Positions 6,552 to 13,937 of a stretch of DNA of 13,937 bases are shown here, one piece after another. Origin of the DNA: IDS-8 sp964607425 (GTDB taxonomy: Bacteria > Pseudomonadota > Gammaproteobacteria > Steroidobacterales > Woeseiaceae); assembly GCA_964607425.1 (NCBI GenBank), contig CAZSKQ010000091.1:1-13937 (forward strand). The letters are read 5' to 3'. Under the pieces are notes generated by a model. The model did no database searches. It worked only from the letters and a program-made list of their open reading frames with translations, and was not told the origin of the DNA. How positions within the stretch are numbered: the first letter of the stretch is position 1; the number at the start of each line of letters is the position of its first letter. The translations under genes were made by a program, and so were the position numbers.

Positions 6552-7148
6552 TCAGCCAGTTTGATGATGTTCGATATCAAAACGTTCCCGGATTTTGTTC
6601 TTGCCGCGGTAGATTAATGACTTGACCGTGCCCACGGGCAGACCCACCGCCTCGCCGATCTCGCGGTGAGACAGGCCGAAAGAATAGGACAGTATCATCG
6701 TGACCCGCTCCTCTTCCGTGAGTACGCCAAGCAGCTTGTCGAGGTCGCCGACTTCCTCGGCTAACCCGGAGGCCTGCTCGCCCGCGGTAGTCGCCTCCGC
6801 CCGCACGGAGTCCAGGACCTCGCCGTAGCGGGAGGAGCGCCGTTTCGACTGCAGGAAAGTGGTGTACGCGACTTTCAGCAGCCAACCGATGAATGAGCCG
6901 CTGCCCGAGAACGTATGCAGGCGATCCCAGGCGTGCACGAACGTATCCTGGGCGAGGTCGTCCGCGGCATCGGGATCCCGCGCGAGCCGCCGCAGGAAAT
7001 TCCGCACGTGCGACTGGTGCCGGCGCACGAGCTCCCCGAAAGCACGCGCGTCGACCTGCGCCACGGCACGCGCGACGAGATCCTTGTCGTCGACGGCGGT
7101 ATACCGGGTTTGCGCTTTCGGTTTTATCGCTCTTTCCCACTGACCCAA
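6552..7148 (-). CDS. ECF (sigma-70 family) RNA polymerase sigma factor
   Basis: The 198-residue product redirects RNA polymerase to a specific promoter set. Region 2 spans about 36-104, with DDLAQDTFVHAWDRLHTF as the -10 recognition and core-binding helix. Region 4 spans about 133-188, with a helix-turn-helix in LSHREIGEAVGLPVGTVKSL and a final IYRGKNKIRERF. There is no region 1 or 3. The first start codon in frame is TTG at 7148, with no good Shine-Dalgarno sequence; the frame overlaps the end of the DUF6249-like gene by 25 bases, suggesting translational coupling. The target regulon is unknown. The linker between the domains is longer and more Ala/Glu-rich than the minimum seen in ECF factors. 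Confidence 0.9.
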   Translation of the reverse strand: MGQWERAIKPKAQTRYTAVDDKDLVARAVAQVDARAFGELVRRHQSHVRNFLRRLARDPDAADDLAQDTFVHAWDRLHTFSGSGSFIGWLLKVAYTTFLQSKRRSSRYGEVLDSVRAEATTAGEQASGLAEEVGDLDKLLGVLTEEERVTMILSYSFGLSHREIGEAVGLPVGTVKSLIYRGKNKIRERFDIEHHQTG

Positions 7149-7489
7149 TGCATGATGAGGTACGCAATACCGATGGCGAGCGGAAACGAGGCGATCGCAA
7201 TCAAGGGGCGCACGGCGTCGTCTTCGTCGAGGATCAGGCCAAACACGGCAACGGCTATGCCGACAGCCACCCAGATCAGTGCGCGGCGCAGGTCGGTGTA
7301 AGGCTTGTCCCGCGGCTGGCCGAGACGGTCGATGATTTCCGGCGTCAGTTCCTGCCCTTTGTCCAGCGCCAGCCGTACGGTCTTCTGCAACTCCGTACGC
7401 GTTCGATAGCGGAACATGAGAAACAGCCCCAGCACGACCGCCAGGCTGATGAACATAACGATCGGGACGAGTAATTCGTAATTGAACAT
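7124..7489 (-). CDS. DUF6249-like inner-membrane protein
   Basis: The product has 121 residues with membrane helices at about 5-26, 68-88 and 93-113. A cytoplasmic loop lies between the first two and contains a helix plus the PEIIDRLGQPRDKP motif. This layout and motif fit DUF6249, proteins of unknown function often found beside ECF sigma genes. AGGAG six to seven bases before the ATG at 7489 supports the start. It is probably the first gene of a three-gene unit with the sigma factor and the small membrane protein, and may take part in sensing or sequestration at the membrane; that role is inference. Confidence 0.75.
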   Translation of the reverse strand: MFNYELLVPIVMFISLAVVLGLFLMFRYRTRTELQKTVRLALDKGQELTPEIIDRLGQPRDKPYTDLRRALIWVAVGIAVAVFGLILDEDDAVRPLIAIASFPLAIGIAYLIMHWVSGKER

Positions 7490-7789
7490 CGCAAGCTCCT
7501 GAAGGGAAGGGCGGCGCGCCGCCCCGGTTCAGTTACAGGATGCCGCCCGGGCAGGATTTGGATGCAGGGGCCTGCCGGTCCGTTGCGCGGCCCCGGCCGG
7601 GTGGCGAGAAGCGCAGGATGGTCCGGTGCCGATCTGCAGCCCGGCGCCCGGCGCGGTGGGCTGCCGCCATTTTGCCTTGGAAACGCCTTGCGCGGGGCGT
7701 CAAAACGGTTAAATAGCCTCCGCGGCCACGATTGGCGCCGCTATACTGCCGGCACAAGAACGACCAGGTGCTCCGGGGGGATTCCACCG
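7490..7789. other. divergent intergenic region between the sigma operon and the nuclease gene
   Basis: These 300 bases must hold the promoters for both directions. Visible elements are the Shine-Dalgarno of the DUF6249-like gene at its left edge, a 16-bp perfect palindrome at 7509-7524, an isolated TATACT at 7742-7747 and a TTAAAT at 7709-7714 on the plus strand (neither with a good -35), and GGGGGG at 7775-7780 as nuclease ribosome binding site. The nuclease frame is open back to 7562, but that part lacks signal-peptide or domain character. I see no further gene. Confidence 0.5.
7509..7524. promoter_or_regulatory. 16-bp perfect palindrome upstream of the DUF6249-sigma operon
   Basis: GGGCGGCGCGCCGCCC is self-complementary over all 16 bases and lies 20 bases before the ATG of the first gene in the sigma operon, just upstream of its AGGAG. 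It could be an operator or a leader stem that affects translation. Its pure G/C content makes chance formation in GC-rich DNA possible. Confidence 0.3.
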
Positions 7790-10700
7790 ATGCAACATCC
7801 CAGTCGTGCGCTACTGGCGCCCCTTTTCACGGCCGGGGCCCTCGCGCTGGCGCAAGCCGCCACGGCCCAGACGGTCTTCATCAACGAGCTCCACTACGAC
7901 AACGCCGGCACGGACAGCGGCGAGGCGATCGAAATCGCCGGGCCCGCCGGCACCGACCTCGCGGGTTGCAGCCTTGTCCTGTACAACGGCAACAACGGCG
8001 GCGTGTACGACACGAGCTCGCTCGCCGGCGTCATTCCCGATCAGCAGGGCGGCTTCGGGACCCTTGCCTTCGATTACCCCACCAACGGTATCCAGAACGG
8101 GTCGCCGGACGGCATCGCGCTGGTCGGCGCCTCCGGGGTTCTCCAGTTCCTGAGCTACGAGGGCGCGTTCGTCGCGGCGGCGGGGCCGGCGGGTGGCCAG
8201 TCGAGCAGCGACATCGGCGTCCAGGAGTCCGGCAGCACGGCGGTGGGTGATTCGCTGCAGCTTGGCGGTAGCGGAGCAGCGGCCAGCGATTTCGCATGGG
8301 CGGGCGCGGCGCCGCACACGTTCGGCGGCGTCAACACCGGCCAGGCATTTGCCGGTACCCCGGCGGCTGGCGACCCCTGCGGCAACGGAGATCCCGGAGA
8401 TCCCGGCGCCATCGGCGCGCTGGTGATCAACGAGATCAATGCCGACCCCGACACGAGCCTTGCCGGCGATGCCAACGGCGACGGCAGCAGTGACTTCTCC
8501 GACGACGAATTCGTGGAGATCGTCAACACGTCCGGCGCCGACCTCGACATTTCGGGCTGGACGCTCGCCGACGCGGTCGGCGTCCGCCACGTTTTCCCGG
8601 CCGGCAGCATCGTCGGCGCCAACTGCGCCGTCGTCGTGTTCGGAGGGGAAACGCCGACCGGCGCGTTCGGCAACGCGTTGGTGCAGACGGCATCGGCCGG
8701 CGCGCTCGGGCTCAACAACGGCGGCGACACGATCACCCTGGATAACGGCAGCGGCAGCATCTCCGTCGCTTACGGGAGCGAGGGCGGGAGCAATGAATCG
8801 CTGACGCGCGATCCGGACGTGACCGGCGCGCTGCCGCTCGTGCAGCACAGCACCGCCGCCGGCGCCGGCAGCACCTTGTACTCCCCCGGCACGCTGGTGA
8901 CCGGCGCGCAGTTCGCGGGCTGCGCTCCGCTCCCTGTCGGGCCGTTCGAGATCTACGAGATCCAGGGTGACGGCACGGCGTCGCCGTTCAATGGCCGGCT
9001 TATCCAGTCGGTCGACAACGTCGTCACGGCGGTGGCGCCGGACGGCTTCTTCATGCAGACGCCGGCGTCGCGCAGCGACGGCAACGTCGACACGTCGGAT
9101 GGCATCTTCGTCTTCACCGGCGGACCGCCCGCGGTCGCGGTCGGCGACCAGGTGGACGTCACCGCGCGGGTGGAGGAGTTCTTCGACTTCACGGAATTCG
9201 GGGGCGACCCCGTGGTGCAGGTCGATGGCAGCGGGCTCGCGCTGCCGCCTGCGGTGGTGCTCGGCGCCGCGGTGCCCTCGCCCGACCCGGCGGCGCCGAG
9301 CTGCGCGCACGAGTATGAATGCTACGAGGGCATGCTGGTAGCGGTCGTTGACGGCACCGTCACCGGCGCCAACCAGCACTTCGGCTCCGATCCCGTGGCC
9401 GAGGTGCACGTGACCGCCGCGCCGGTGCGCGTGTTCCGCGAGCCGGGCGTGGAATTCCCCGGCATCCCAGGCGAGCCCGCGATACCCGTGTGGGACGGTA
9501 ACCCCGAGGTGTTCGAGCTGGATCCGGACAAGCTTGGCCTGCCGAATGCCGTCATCCCCGCCGGCTCCCGCTTCTCGGCTGTCGGTGTGCTGGGCTTTGA
9601 GTTCAGCGGTTACGAGCTCTGGCCGACGAGCCTGTCATTCGAGCCGCTGCCGATCCCGCGGCCGGTGCGGGAGCGGGCGGCGGGCGAGTTCACCATCGGC
9701 AGCCTGAACCTGTTCCGGCTGTTCGACGACGTGAACGATCCGCCGGATACCAACGCGCTGGGCGAGGCGCGCGATGACGAAGTGGTGCCATCCGGGGAAT
9801 ACGCCACCCGGCGCGCCAAGTTCGCCGCCTACATCCTGGACGTGCTTAACGCGCCGGATATCCTTGCGGTGCAGGAAGCCGAGAAGCTGCGCGTGCTCGA
9901 GGACCTCGCCGCGGACATCGCGGCGGCGAACCCGGGCGTGCGCTACACGGCTTACCTGCAGGAAGGCAACGACATCGGCACGATCGACGTCGGCTTCCTG
10001 GTGCGCGACACGGTAGTCGTCGATGGCGTGTCGCAGCTCGGCCGGGACGAAATCTTCGATTTTGACATGTCGGCACTGCACGATCGTCCGCCGCTGTTGC
10101 TGGAGGCGCGTGTGGGCGGCGATTACCCGATCAGCGTCATGGCGGTGCATAACCGCTCGCTCGGCGGCATCGAGGATTCGCATCGGGTCCGCCTGAAGCG
10201 GCTGACGCAGGCACAGTCCATCGCGGCGCGGGTGCAGGCGATGCAGGACGACAACCCGGACCTGCGGCTGGCGATCGTCGGCGACTTCAACGCCTTCGAG
10301 TTTACCGACGGGTTCGTGGATGCGGTCGGGCAGATCGCCGGCAACTTCGATCCGGAGCAGAACCTGCTTTCAGGGCCGGACCTCGTCACACCCGATCTCA
10401 TCAACCAGGTCCTTTCGATCGACGCGGCCGAGCGCTACTCGTTCATCTTCGACGGCTCGGCGCAGGTGCTCGATCATGCACTGACCAGCATGGCGCTGGA
10501 CGCGTCAGTGCGCGGGCTGGAATACGGGCGCGGCAACGCCGACGCGGCGGAGGTCCTGATCGAGGACGCTTCGACGCCGCTCCGGGCCTCCGATCACGAC
10601 GGCCTGGTGCTGTTCATCACGACGGACGTCGACGCGGACGGGGTCAGCGACGACCGCGATTTATGCCCGCTGACTGTGATCCCGGAAACGGTGCCGACCT

Positions 10701-10915
10701 CCGGCCTCGGGGTCAACCGCTGGGCATTGGTGAACGACGATTACGTATTCGACACCCGCTCACCAGGCGGCACGGACCCGACCGCCGTCTTCTCGACCGA
10801 AGACACCGCCGGCTGCTCCTGCGAGCAGATCATCGCCGCCCGCGGCCTCGGCCACGGCCACACCAGCTTCGGCTGCAGCCTCGGCGTAATGAAGACTGGG
10901 GTCGGACCAACGTAA
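7790..10915 (+). CDS. secreted ExeM/NucH-type nuclease with two lamin-tail domains; C-terminal end altered by an element
   Basis: The 1041-residue product is an extracellular DNase/nuclease. Residues 1-26 are a signal peptide (ATAQ before TVFINELHYD). Lamin-tail domain 1 spans about 27-190 and domain 2 about 208-370 (acidic DANGDGSSDFSDDEFVEI insert). An OB-fold-like part starts near 386 (EIYEIQGDGTASPFNGRLIQ). The endonuclease/exonuclease/phosphatase domain runs about 634-945, with N640 (SLNLFR), E696 (VQEAE), H of VHNRS, D832/N834 (GDFNAF) and the SDH triad at 934-936. A Ca-type DVDADGVSDDRDLCP repeat (946-960) and a Cys-containing GCSCEQII module follow. The start at 7790 gives a signal peptide and has GGGGGG nine bases upstream. 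The last five residues (GVGPT) and the stop come from the inverted repeat of the 10898 element, so the native C-terminus has been replaced. Likely roles are DNA scavenging or biofilm turnover. Confidence 0.92.
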   Translation: MQHPSRALLAPLFTAGALALAQAATAQTVFINELHYDNAGTDSGEAIEIAGPAGTDLAGCSLVLYNGNNGGVYDTSSLAGVIPDQQGGFGTLAFDYPTNGIQNGSPDGIALVGASGVLQFLSYEGAFVAAAGPAGGQSSSDIGVQESGSTAVGDSLQLGGSGAAASDFAWAGAAPHTFGGVNTGQAFAGTPAAGDPCGNGDPGDPGAIGALVINEINADPDTSLAGDANGDGSSDFSDDEFVEIVNTSGADLDISGWTLADAVGVRHVFPAGSIVGANCAVVVFGGETPTGAFGNALVQTASAGALGLNNGGDTITLDNGSGSISVAYGSEGGSNESLTRDPDVTGALPLVQHSTAAGAGSTLYSPGTLVTGAQFAGCAPLPVGPFEIYEIQGDGTASPFNGRLIQSVDNVVTAVAPDGFFMQTPASRSDGNVDTSDGIFVFTGGPPAVAVGDQVDVTARVEEFFDFTEFGGDPVVQVDGSGLALPPAVVLGAAVPSPDPAAPSCAHEYECYEGMLVAVVDGTVTGANQHFGSDPVAEVHVTAAPVRVFREPGVEFPGIPGEPAIPVWDGNPEVFELDPDKLGLPNAVIPAGSRFSAVGVLGFEFSGYELWPTSLSFEPLPIPRPVRERAAGEFTIGSLNLFRLFDDVNDPPDTNALGEARDDEVVPSGEYATRRAKFAAYILDVLNAPDILAVQEAEKLRVLEDLAADIAAANPGVRYTAYLQEGNDIGTIDVGFLVRDTVVVDGVSQLGRDEIFDFDMSALHDRPPLLLEARVGGDYPISVMAVHNRSLGGIEDSHRVRLKRLTQAQSIAARVQAMQDDNPDLRLAIVGDFNAFEFTDGFVDAVGQIAGNFDPEQNLLSGPDLVTPDLINQVLSIDAAERYSFIFDGSAQVLDHALTSMALDASVRGLEYGRGNADAAEVLIEDASTPLRASDHDGLVLFITTDVDADGVSDDRDLCPLTVIPETVPTSGLGVNRWALVNDDYVFDTRSPGGTDPTAVFSTEDTAGCSCEQIIAARGLGHGHTSFGCSLGVMKTGVGPT
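10898..10912 (+). repeat. left terminal inverted repeat of the 235-bp element
   Basis: This 15-base arm begins exactly at a codon boundary of the nuclease gene and encodes its last residues G-V-G-P-T; the following TAA stops translation. The arm itself contains GGTC-G-GACC, which is self-complementary, so each end can also fold alone. Confidence 0.8.
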
Positions 10916-11041
10916 GTTATTGAGTATGGAAGGTAAAAGCCAAAATTCAGCGTCTGTAAGCGCACTAATCGGCTGTTTTTGACCCTGAAAACGACGATTT
11001 GCGGCAAGTCGCGCGGGCCTCCCATTGCTAAACCTTCGTTT

Positions 11042-11060
11042 TCGGCCTCAAAACGGCCGA
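11042..11060. repeat. internal hairpin of the 235-bp element
   Basis: TCGGCC (11042-11047) pairs with GGCCGA (11055-11060) around a seven-base loop. On the minus strand the left side is followed by AAAACGAAGG, on the plus strand by TTTAGG, so a role in ending transcription of either convergent gene is possible but not shown. Confidence 0.45.
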
Positions 11061-11117
11061 TTTAGGTGATCTTCAGGCCCATTTTTGAGGCTTAATTCTC
11101 GCCTGATCAATCACTTC

Positions 11118-11132
11118 CGTTGGTCCGACCCC
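11118..11132 (-). repeat. right terminal inverted repeat of the 235-bp element
   Basis: This is the perfect partner of the arm at 10898-10912. It ends seven bases before the stop codon of korB, so the insertion stops just short of that coding sequence. Confidence 0.8.
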
Positions 11133-11139
11133 GTCAGCG

Positions 11140-12195
11140 TCAGCGGTAGCGGTTCATCAGGCGGGACAGGGTTTCGGGGCCCGGGTTTAGTTCGTTGTAC
11201 GGGATGCTGGCGAGGGGGCGGTCGACGCTGCCGGAAAGGGCGTGCATGTCGCCCATTTCCTCGTCGATGTAGAGGAGGCCGGTGACGATTTCGCCGGCGC
11301 GGACCGCGTTGCGCAGGTAGGCGAACGCGGCGGCGCGGCTGGTCGGGTCATAGTCTTTTTCCACTTTGCGGAACACGATCTTGCTGCCGTCGTGCAGTTC
11401 CACGGGCATGGCCTCACCCGCGCCGTAGGCAGTCCGGATCTCCGCGGCCGGCGGGACGAAGTCCGTGTCGATCACGTGGTGGAAATGCTGGCGCGTATGC
11501 GCGTAGCTCTTGGTCGAGCCTTCGTGATCGTTGAACGTGACGCAGGGGCTGATGATGTCGAGCACCGCAAACCCCTTGTGCGTAATCGCACCTTTGATCA
11601 ACGGCACCATCTGCTGCTTGTCGCCGGAAAAGCTCCGCGCGATGTAGGTCGCGCCCAGGCTGATCGCCGTGCTGATCGGGTCGATCGGCACCTGCCGGTT
11701 GGCCGGGCCCTTCTTCGCCCTGGTGCCGACGTCGGCGGATGCCGAGTACTGGCCCTTGGTGAGGCCGTACACGCCGTTGTTCTCGATGATGTAGCACATA
11801 TCCAGGTTGCGCCGGATCGCGTGCGCGAACTGTCCCATGCCGATCGACAGCGAATCGCCATCGCCGGAAACGCCGATGTACACCAGGTCCTTGTTGGCTG
11901 CGTTGGCACCGGTCGTGACCGAGGGCATGCGGCCGTGCACCGAGTTGAAGCCGTGTGACTGGCCGACGAAGTAGGCGGGCGTCTTCGAGGAGCAGCCGAT
12001 GCCGCTCATCTTGCCGAGCTTGTGCGGCTCGATCCCGAGCTCGAACACCGCCTGGATGATAGCGGCGGTAATGGAGTCGTGGCCGCAGCCGGCGCACAGC
12101 GTCGACACGGTGCCCTCGTAGTCGCGCGCGGTGAGGCCGAGCTGGTTGCGCGGCAGCTTGGGGTGGGCGACTTTGGGTTTGGGGATGTAGCTCAT
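11140..12195 (-). CDS. korB: 2-oxoglutarate-type:ferredoxin oxidoreductase, beta (TPP) subunit
   Basis: The 351-residue product is the thiamine-diphosphate subunit of a 2-oxoacid:ferredoxin oxidoreductase, which converts a 2-oxoacid and CoA to acyl-CoA, CO2 and reduced ferredoxin. CAGCGH at 34-39 and C68 in GIGCSS are cluster ligands. GDGDSLSIGMGQFAHAIRR starting at 111 and ENNGVYGLTKGQYS at 138-151 form the TPP/Mg site. Length and the GDGDSLSIG and LTKGQYSAS blocks suit the KorB branch rather than pyruvate-specific PorB; substrate assignment is by family only. The ATG at 12195 lies 6 bases after the alpha stop and its AGGAG overlaps the alpha stop codon, so the two subunits are co-translated. 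The C-terminus (MNRYR) appears intact despite the adjacent mobile element. Confidence 0.93.
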   Translation of the reverse strand: MSYIPKPKVAHPKLPRNQLGLTARDYEGTVSTLCAGCGHDSITAAIIQAVFELGIEPHKLGKMSGIGCSSKTPAYFVGQSHGFNSVHGRMPSVTTGANAANKDLVYIGVSGDGDSLSIGMGQFAHAIRRNLDMCYIIENNGVYGLTKGQYSASADVGTRAKKGPANRQVPIDPISTAISLGATYIARSFSGDKQQMVPLIKGAITHKGFAVLDIISPCVTFNDHEGSTKSYAHTRQHFHHVIDTDFVPPAAEIRTAYGAGEAMPVELHDGSKIVFRKVEKDYDPTSRAAAFAYLRNAVRAGEIVTGLLYIDEEMGDMHALSGSVDRPLASIPYNELNPGPETLSRLMNRYR

Positions 12196-12201
12196 GGGCT
12201 C

Positions 12202-13937
12202 CTACAGGGATGCGACGCGGTCTTTGGACAGGTCCGCGAGGATTTTATCGACGACAAAATTGGCGGGGAGCGGCATACCGTCGTAGTGGAGTACGCGCAC
12301 GAGCTTCGATGCCGGCACCTCCAGGTCCAGGATCAGCAACGAACGCAGCTGCGCGTCGCGGTTCTGCTCCACGACGTACACGCGCTCGTGCTTATCGATG
12401 AAATCCCGGACCGCTTTGCCGAAGGGAAAGGCCTTCACACGGCAGTAATTCAGCCCGCTGCCCTTGGTCTTCAGCTTGTCCAATGCTTCGCGCACGGCAC
12501 CGTCGCAGCTCCCCAGCGACAGGATGGCGCTCTTGTTGAACTTCGAGTACTCGATCTCCGGCTGCGGTACGAGCTCGCGTGCCGTTTCCCACTTGACCAG
12601 CAAGCGGTCGACCACTTCCTGGTACTCGGCGGCATCCTCGGTGTACGCCCCGAACTTGTTGTGTCCCGAGCCGCGCGTAAAGAAAGAACCTTTCGGGTGC
12701 TCGCCCGGCAGCGTCCGGTAGGCGATGCCGTCGCCGTCCGTATCGAGGTAACGGTAAAACTTGTCCATGCCTTCAAGCTGCTCCGCCGTCAGCAGCTTGC
12801 CGCGGTCCGGCTGATAGGATTCGTCCCACTCGAGGTCCGGGCACATCCAGTCGTTCATGCCGATGTCGAGATCCGACAGGACCATCACGGGCGTCTGCAA
12901 CCGGTCCGCCAGGTCGAACGCGGTCACCGCGTGATAGAAGCACTCTTCGGGATTCGCCGGAAACAGCAGCACGTGGCGCGTATCGCCGTGTGACGCATAG
13001 GCGCAGCTCAGGAGATCGCATTGCTGCGTACGCGTCGGCATGCCGGTGGAAGGCCCCACGCGCTGCACGTCGAAAAGCACAGCCGGCAGCTCGGAGTAAT
13101 AGGCGAACCCCAGGAATTCGTTCATCAGCGAAATACCGGGACCGCTGGTCGGCGTGAACGCACGCGCGCCGTTCCAGCTGGCGCCCAGCACCACCCCGAT
13201 CGCGGCGAGCTCGTCTTCGGCCTGCACGATGCAGAACTTCTTGCCGCCGGACTTTTCGTCCATCCGGAACTGCTTGCAGAACGACTTGTAGGCATCCATC
13301 AGCGAAGTCGACGGCGTGATCGGGTACCACGCGCCGACGGTCGCGCCGGCATAAACGCAACCGAGCCCGGCCGCCGTGTTGCCGTCGATAATCACGTGGC
13401 CCCTGGTCTTGTCCAGCGGCGCCACCCGCACCGGCAGCGGGCAGCTGAAATGCTCTTGCGCGTAATCGTACCCGAGACGGATTGCCTCGAGGTTCGACGG
13501 CACAAGATGCTTCTTTTTGGCAAAGGTCTCTTCCAGCAGCTCGGTAATGACCGCGAGGTCGATATCGAGCAAAGCCGCAAGTGCGCCGACATAGGCGATG
13601 TTCTTCATCAGGATCCGTGCGCGCGCGCCGTCGAAGTGCTCGTTGCACAGCTTCGACAGCGGAATCCCGATGACGGTGATGTCTTCCCGGTCCAGCAGCC
13701 TGCTCCGCGGCCAGGTCGAGTCGTAGATGAGCCAGCCGCCGGAGGCGACCTCCGCCATGTCGCGCGCGTAGGTTTGCGCGTTCATCGCAACCATCACGTC
13801 GATGCGGTCCGCCCGTGCCCGGTATCCCTCCGCGGTCACCCGCACCTCGTACCAGGTCGGCAATCCCTGGATGTTGGAAGGGAAATAGTTCTTGCCGACG
13901 ACCGGCACGCCCATGCGGAACACGGACTTCATCAACA
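12202..13937 (-). CDS. korA: 2-oxoglutarate-type:ferredoxin oxidoreductase, fused gamma-alpha subunit (5' end outside window)
   Basis: At least 577 residues are visible. The first part (to about 190) is a gamma domain with MGVPVVGKNYFPSNIQGLP and VMVAMNAQTYARDMAEV; the rest is the alpha domain with the WYPITPSTSLMDAYK CoA/TPP-site motif, ARAFTPTSGPGISLMNEFLG, and a C-terminal domain ending in HYDGMPLPANFVVDKIL. This gamma-alpha fusion is typical of KorA-type enzymes. The window starts within the N-terminus: relatives have some 20-30 residues before the MKSVFRMG point, and the frame runs open to the window edge, so TTG/ATG at 13930-13935 are probably internal. It functions with the downstream beta subunit and needs ferredoxin as electron acceptor. 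Confidence 0.93.
   Translation of the reverse strand, partial: LMKSVFRMGVPVVGKNYFPSNIQGLPTWYEVRVTAEGYRARADRIDVMVAMNAQTYARDMAEVASGGWLIYDSTWPRSRLLDREDITVIGIPLSKLCNEHFDGARARILMKNIAYVGALAALLDIDLAVITELLEETFAKKKHLVPSNLEAIRLGYDYAQEHFSCPLPVRVAPLDKTRGHVIIDGNTAAGLGCVYAGATVGAWYPITPSTSLMDAYKSFCKQFRMDEKSGGKKFCIVQAEDELAAIGVVLGASWNGARAFTPTSGPGISLMNEFLGFAYYSELPAVLFDVQRVGPSTGMPTRTQQCDLLSCAYASHGDTRHVLLFPANPEECFYHAVTAFDLADRLQTPVMVLSDLDIGMNDWMCPDLEWDESYQPDRGKLLTAEQLEGMDKFYRYLDTDGDGIAYRTLPGEHPKGSFFTRGSGHNKFGAYTEDAAEYQEVVDRLLVKWETARELVPQPEIEYSKFNKSAILSLGSCDGAVREALDKLKTKGSGLNYCRVKAFPFGKAVRDFIDKHERVYVVEQNRDAQLRSLLILDLEVPASKLVRVLHYDGMPLPANFVVDKILADLSKDRVASL

Larger units (their letters stand above)
10898..11132. mobile_element. 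235-bp MITE/REPIN-like element with 15-bp terminal inverted repeats
   Basis: GGGGTCGGACCAACG at 10898-10912 is the exact reverse complement of CGTTGGTCCGACCCC at 11118-11132. The enclosed sequence is clearly richer in A/T than the genes on both sides, has no convincing protein frame, and contains a hairpin (11042-11060), a 9-bp inverted pair (11045-11053 with 11083-11091) and a near-duplicate 17/18-base motif (10984-11000 and 11046-11063). I find no target site duplication at the junctions. Ends with GGGGTC-type repeats are familiar to me from REP-associated elements in gammaproteobacteria, but that link is recollection. It is non-autonomous; no transposase is in the window. It fills the whole gap between the convergent nuclease and korB genes. 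Confidence 0.75.

Noticed and set aside
7562..7789. In-frame N-terminal extension of the nuclease starting at an ATG at 7562
   Set aside because: The added 76 residues are Gly/Arg-rich without signal or domain character and would bury a good signal peptide; GGGGGG precedes the ATG at 7790.
7811..9409. Long open frame of 532 residues on the minus strand opposite the nuclease gene
   Set aside because: Arg/Ala/Val/Asp-rich repetitive composition with no domain; typical antisense shadow of a GC-rich gene.
10916..11139. Riboswitch or non-coding RNA between the nuclease and korB genes
   Set aside because: The region is explained by the inverted-repeat element; convergent 3' ends make a leader RNA unlikely.
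1..13937. CRISPR array, phage genes or toxin-antitoxin pair
   Set aside because: No spaced direct repeats, phage structural genes, or recognisable toxin or antitoxin proteins were seen.

Overview
This is a GC-rich chromosomal window of Gram-negative character: beta-barrel outer-membrane protein, periplasmic binding protein, Sec signal peptides, dense same-strand operons. Gene content (ExeM/NucH-type secreted nuclease, DUF6249-ECF sigma cluster, KorAB) suggests a gammaproteobacterium, possibly an environmental or marine lineage. That placement is inference from protein style, not from a marker gene.

Layout. 1-59: 3'-truncated tRNA-Arg (anticodon UCG), minus strand. 141-464: small membrane-anchored protein. 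571-4584: minus-strand operon read as metal-chaperone-like protein > coiled-coil outer-membrane barrel > metal-binding periplasmic protein > ABC-3 type permease > 3-methyladenine DNA glycosylase; the last three reading frames are very close or overlapping. 4666-6134: a 66-aa unknown protein coupled to a PLP-dependent class V aminotransferase. 6221-7489: DUF6249-like membrane protein > ECF sigma factor > small membrane protein, probably one regulatory unit. 7790-10915 (the only plus-strand gene): a large secreted nuclease with two lamin-tail domains and an endonuclease/exonuclease/phosphatase domain. 10898-11132: a 235-bp element with 15-bp perfect terminal inverted repeats that supplies the last codons and stop of the nuclease gene and ends 7 bases from the stop of the convergent gene. 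11140-13937: beta and (5'-truncated) fused gamma-alpha subunits of a 2-oxoglutarate-type:ferredoxin oxidoreductase.

Most interesting system: the metal operon. It has an outer-membrane channel, a binding protein and a permease, but no ATPase gene. The permease is about 19 residues shorter than E. coli ZnuB (recalled from memory) exactly where canonical ABC-3 permeases carry the cytoplasmic Asp/Glu-Leu-Ala...Gly-Val segment thought to dock on the ATPase. The two observations together suggest a metal uptake route that has dropped the ABC motor, or uses a very divergent one. The second notable item is the MITE/REPIN-like element between the nuclease and korB.
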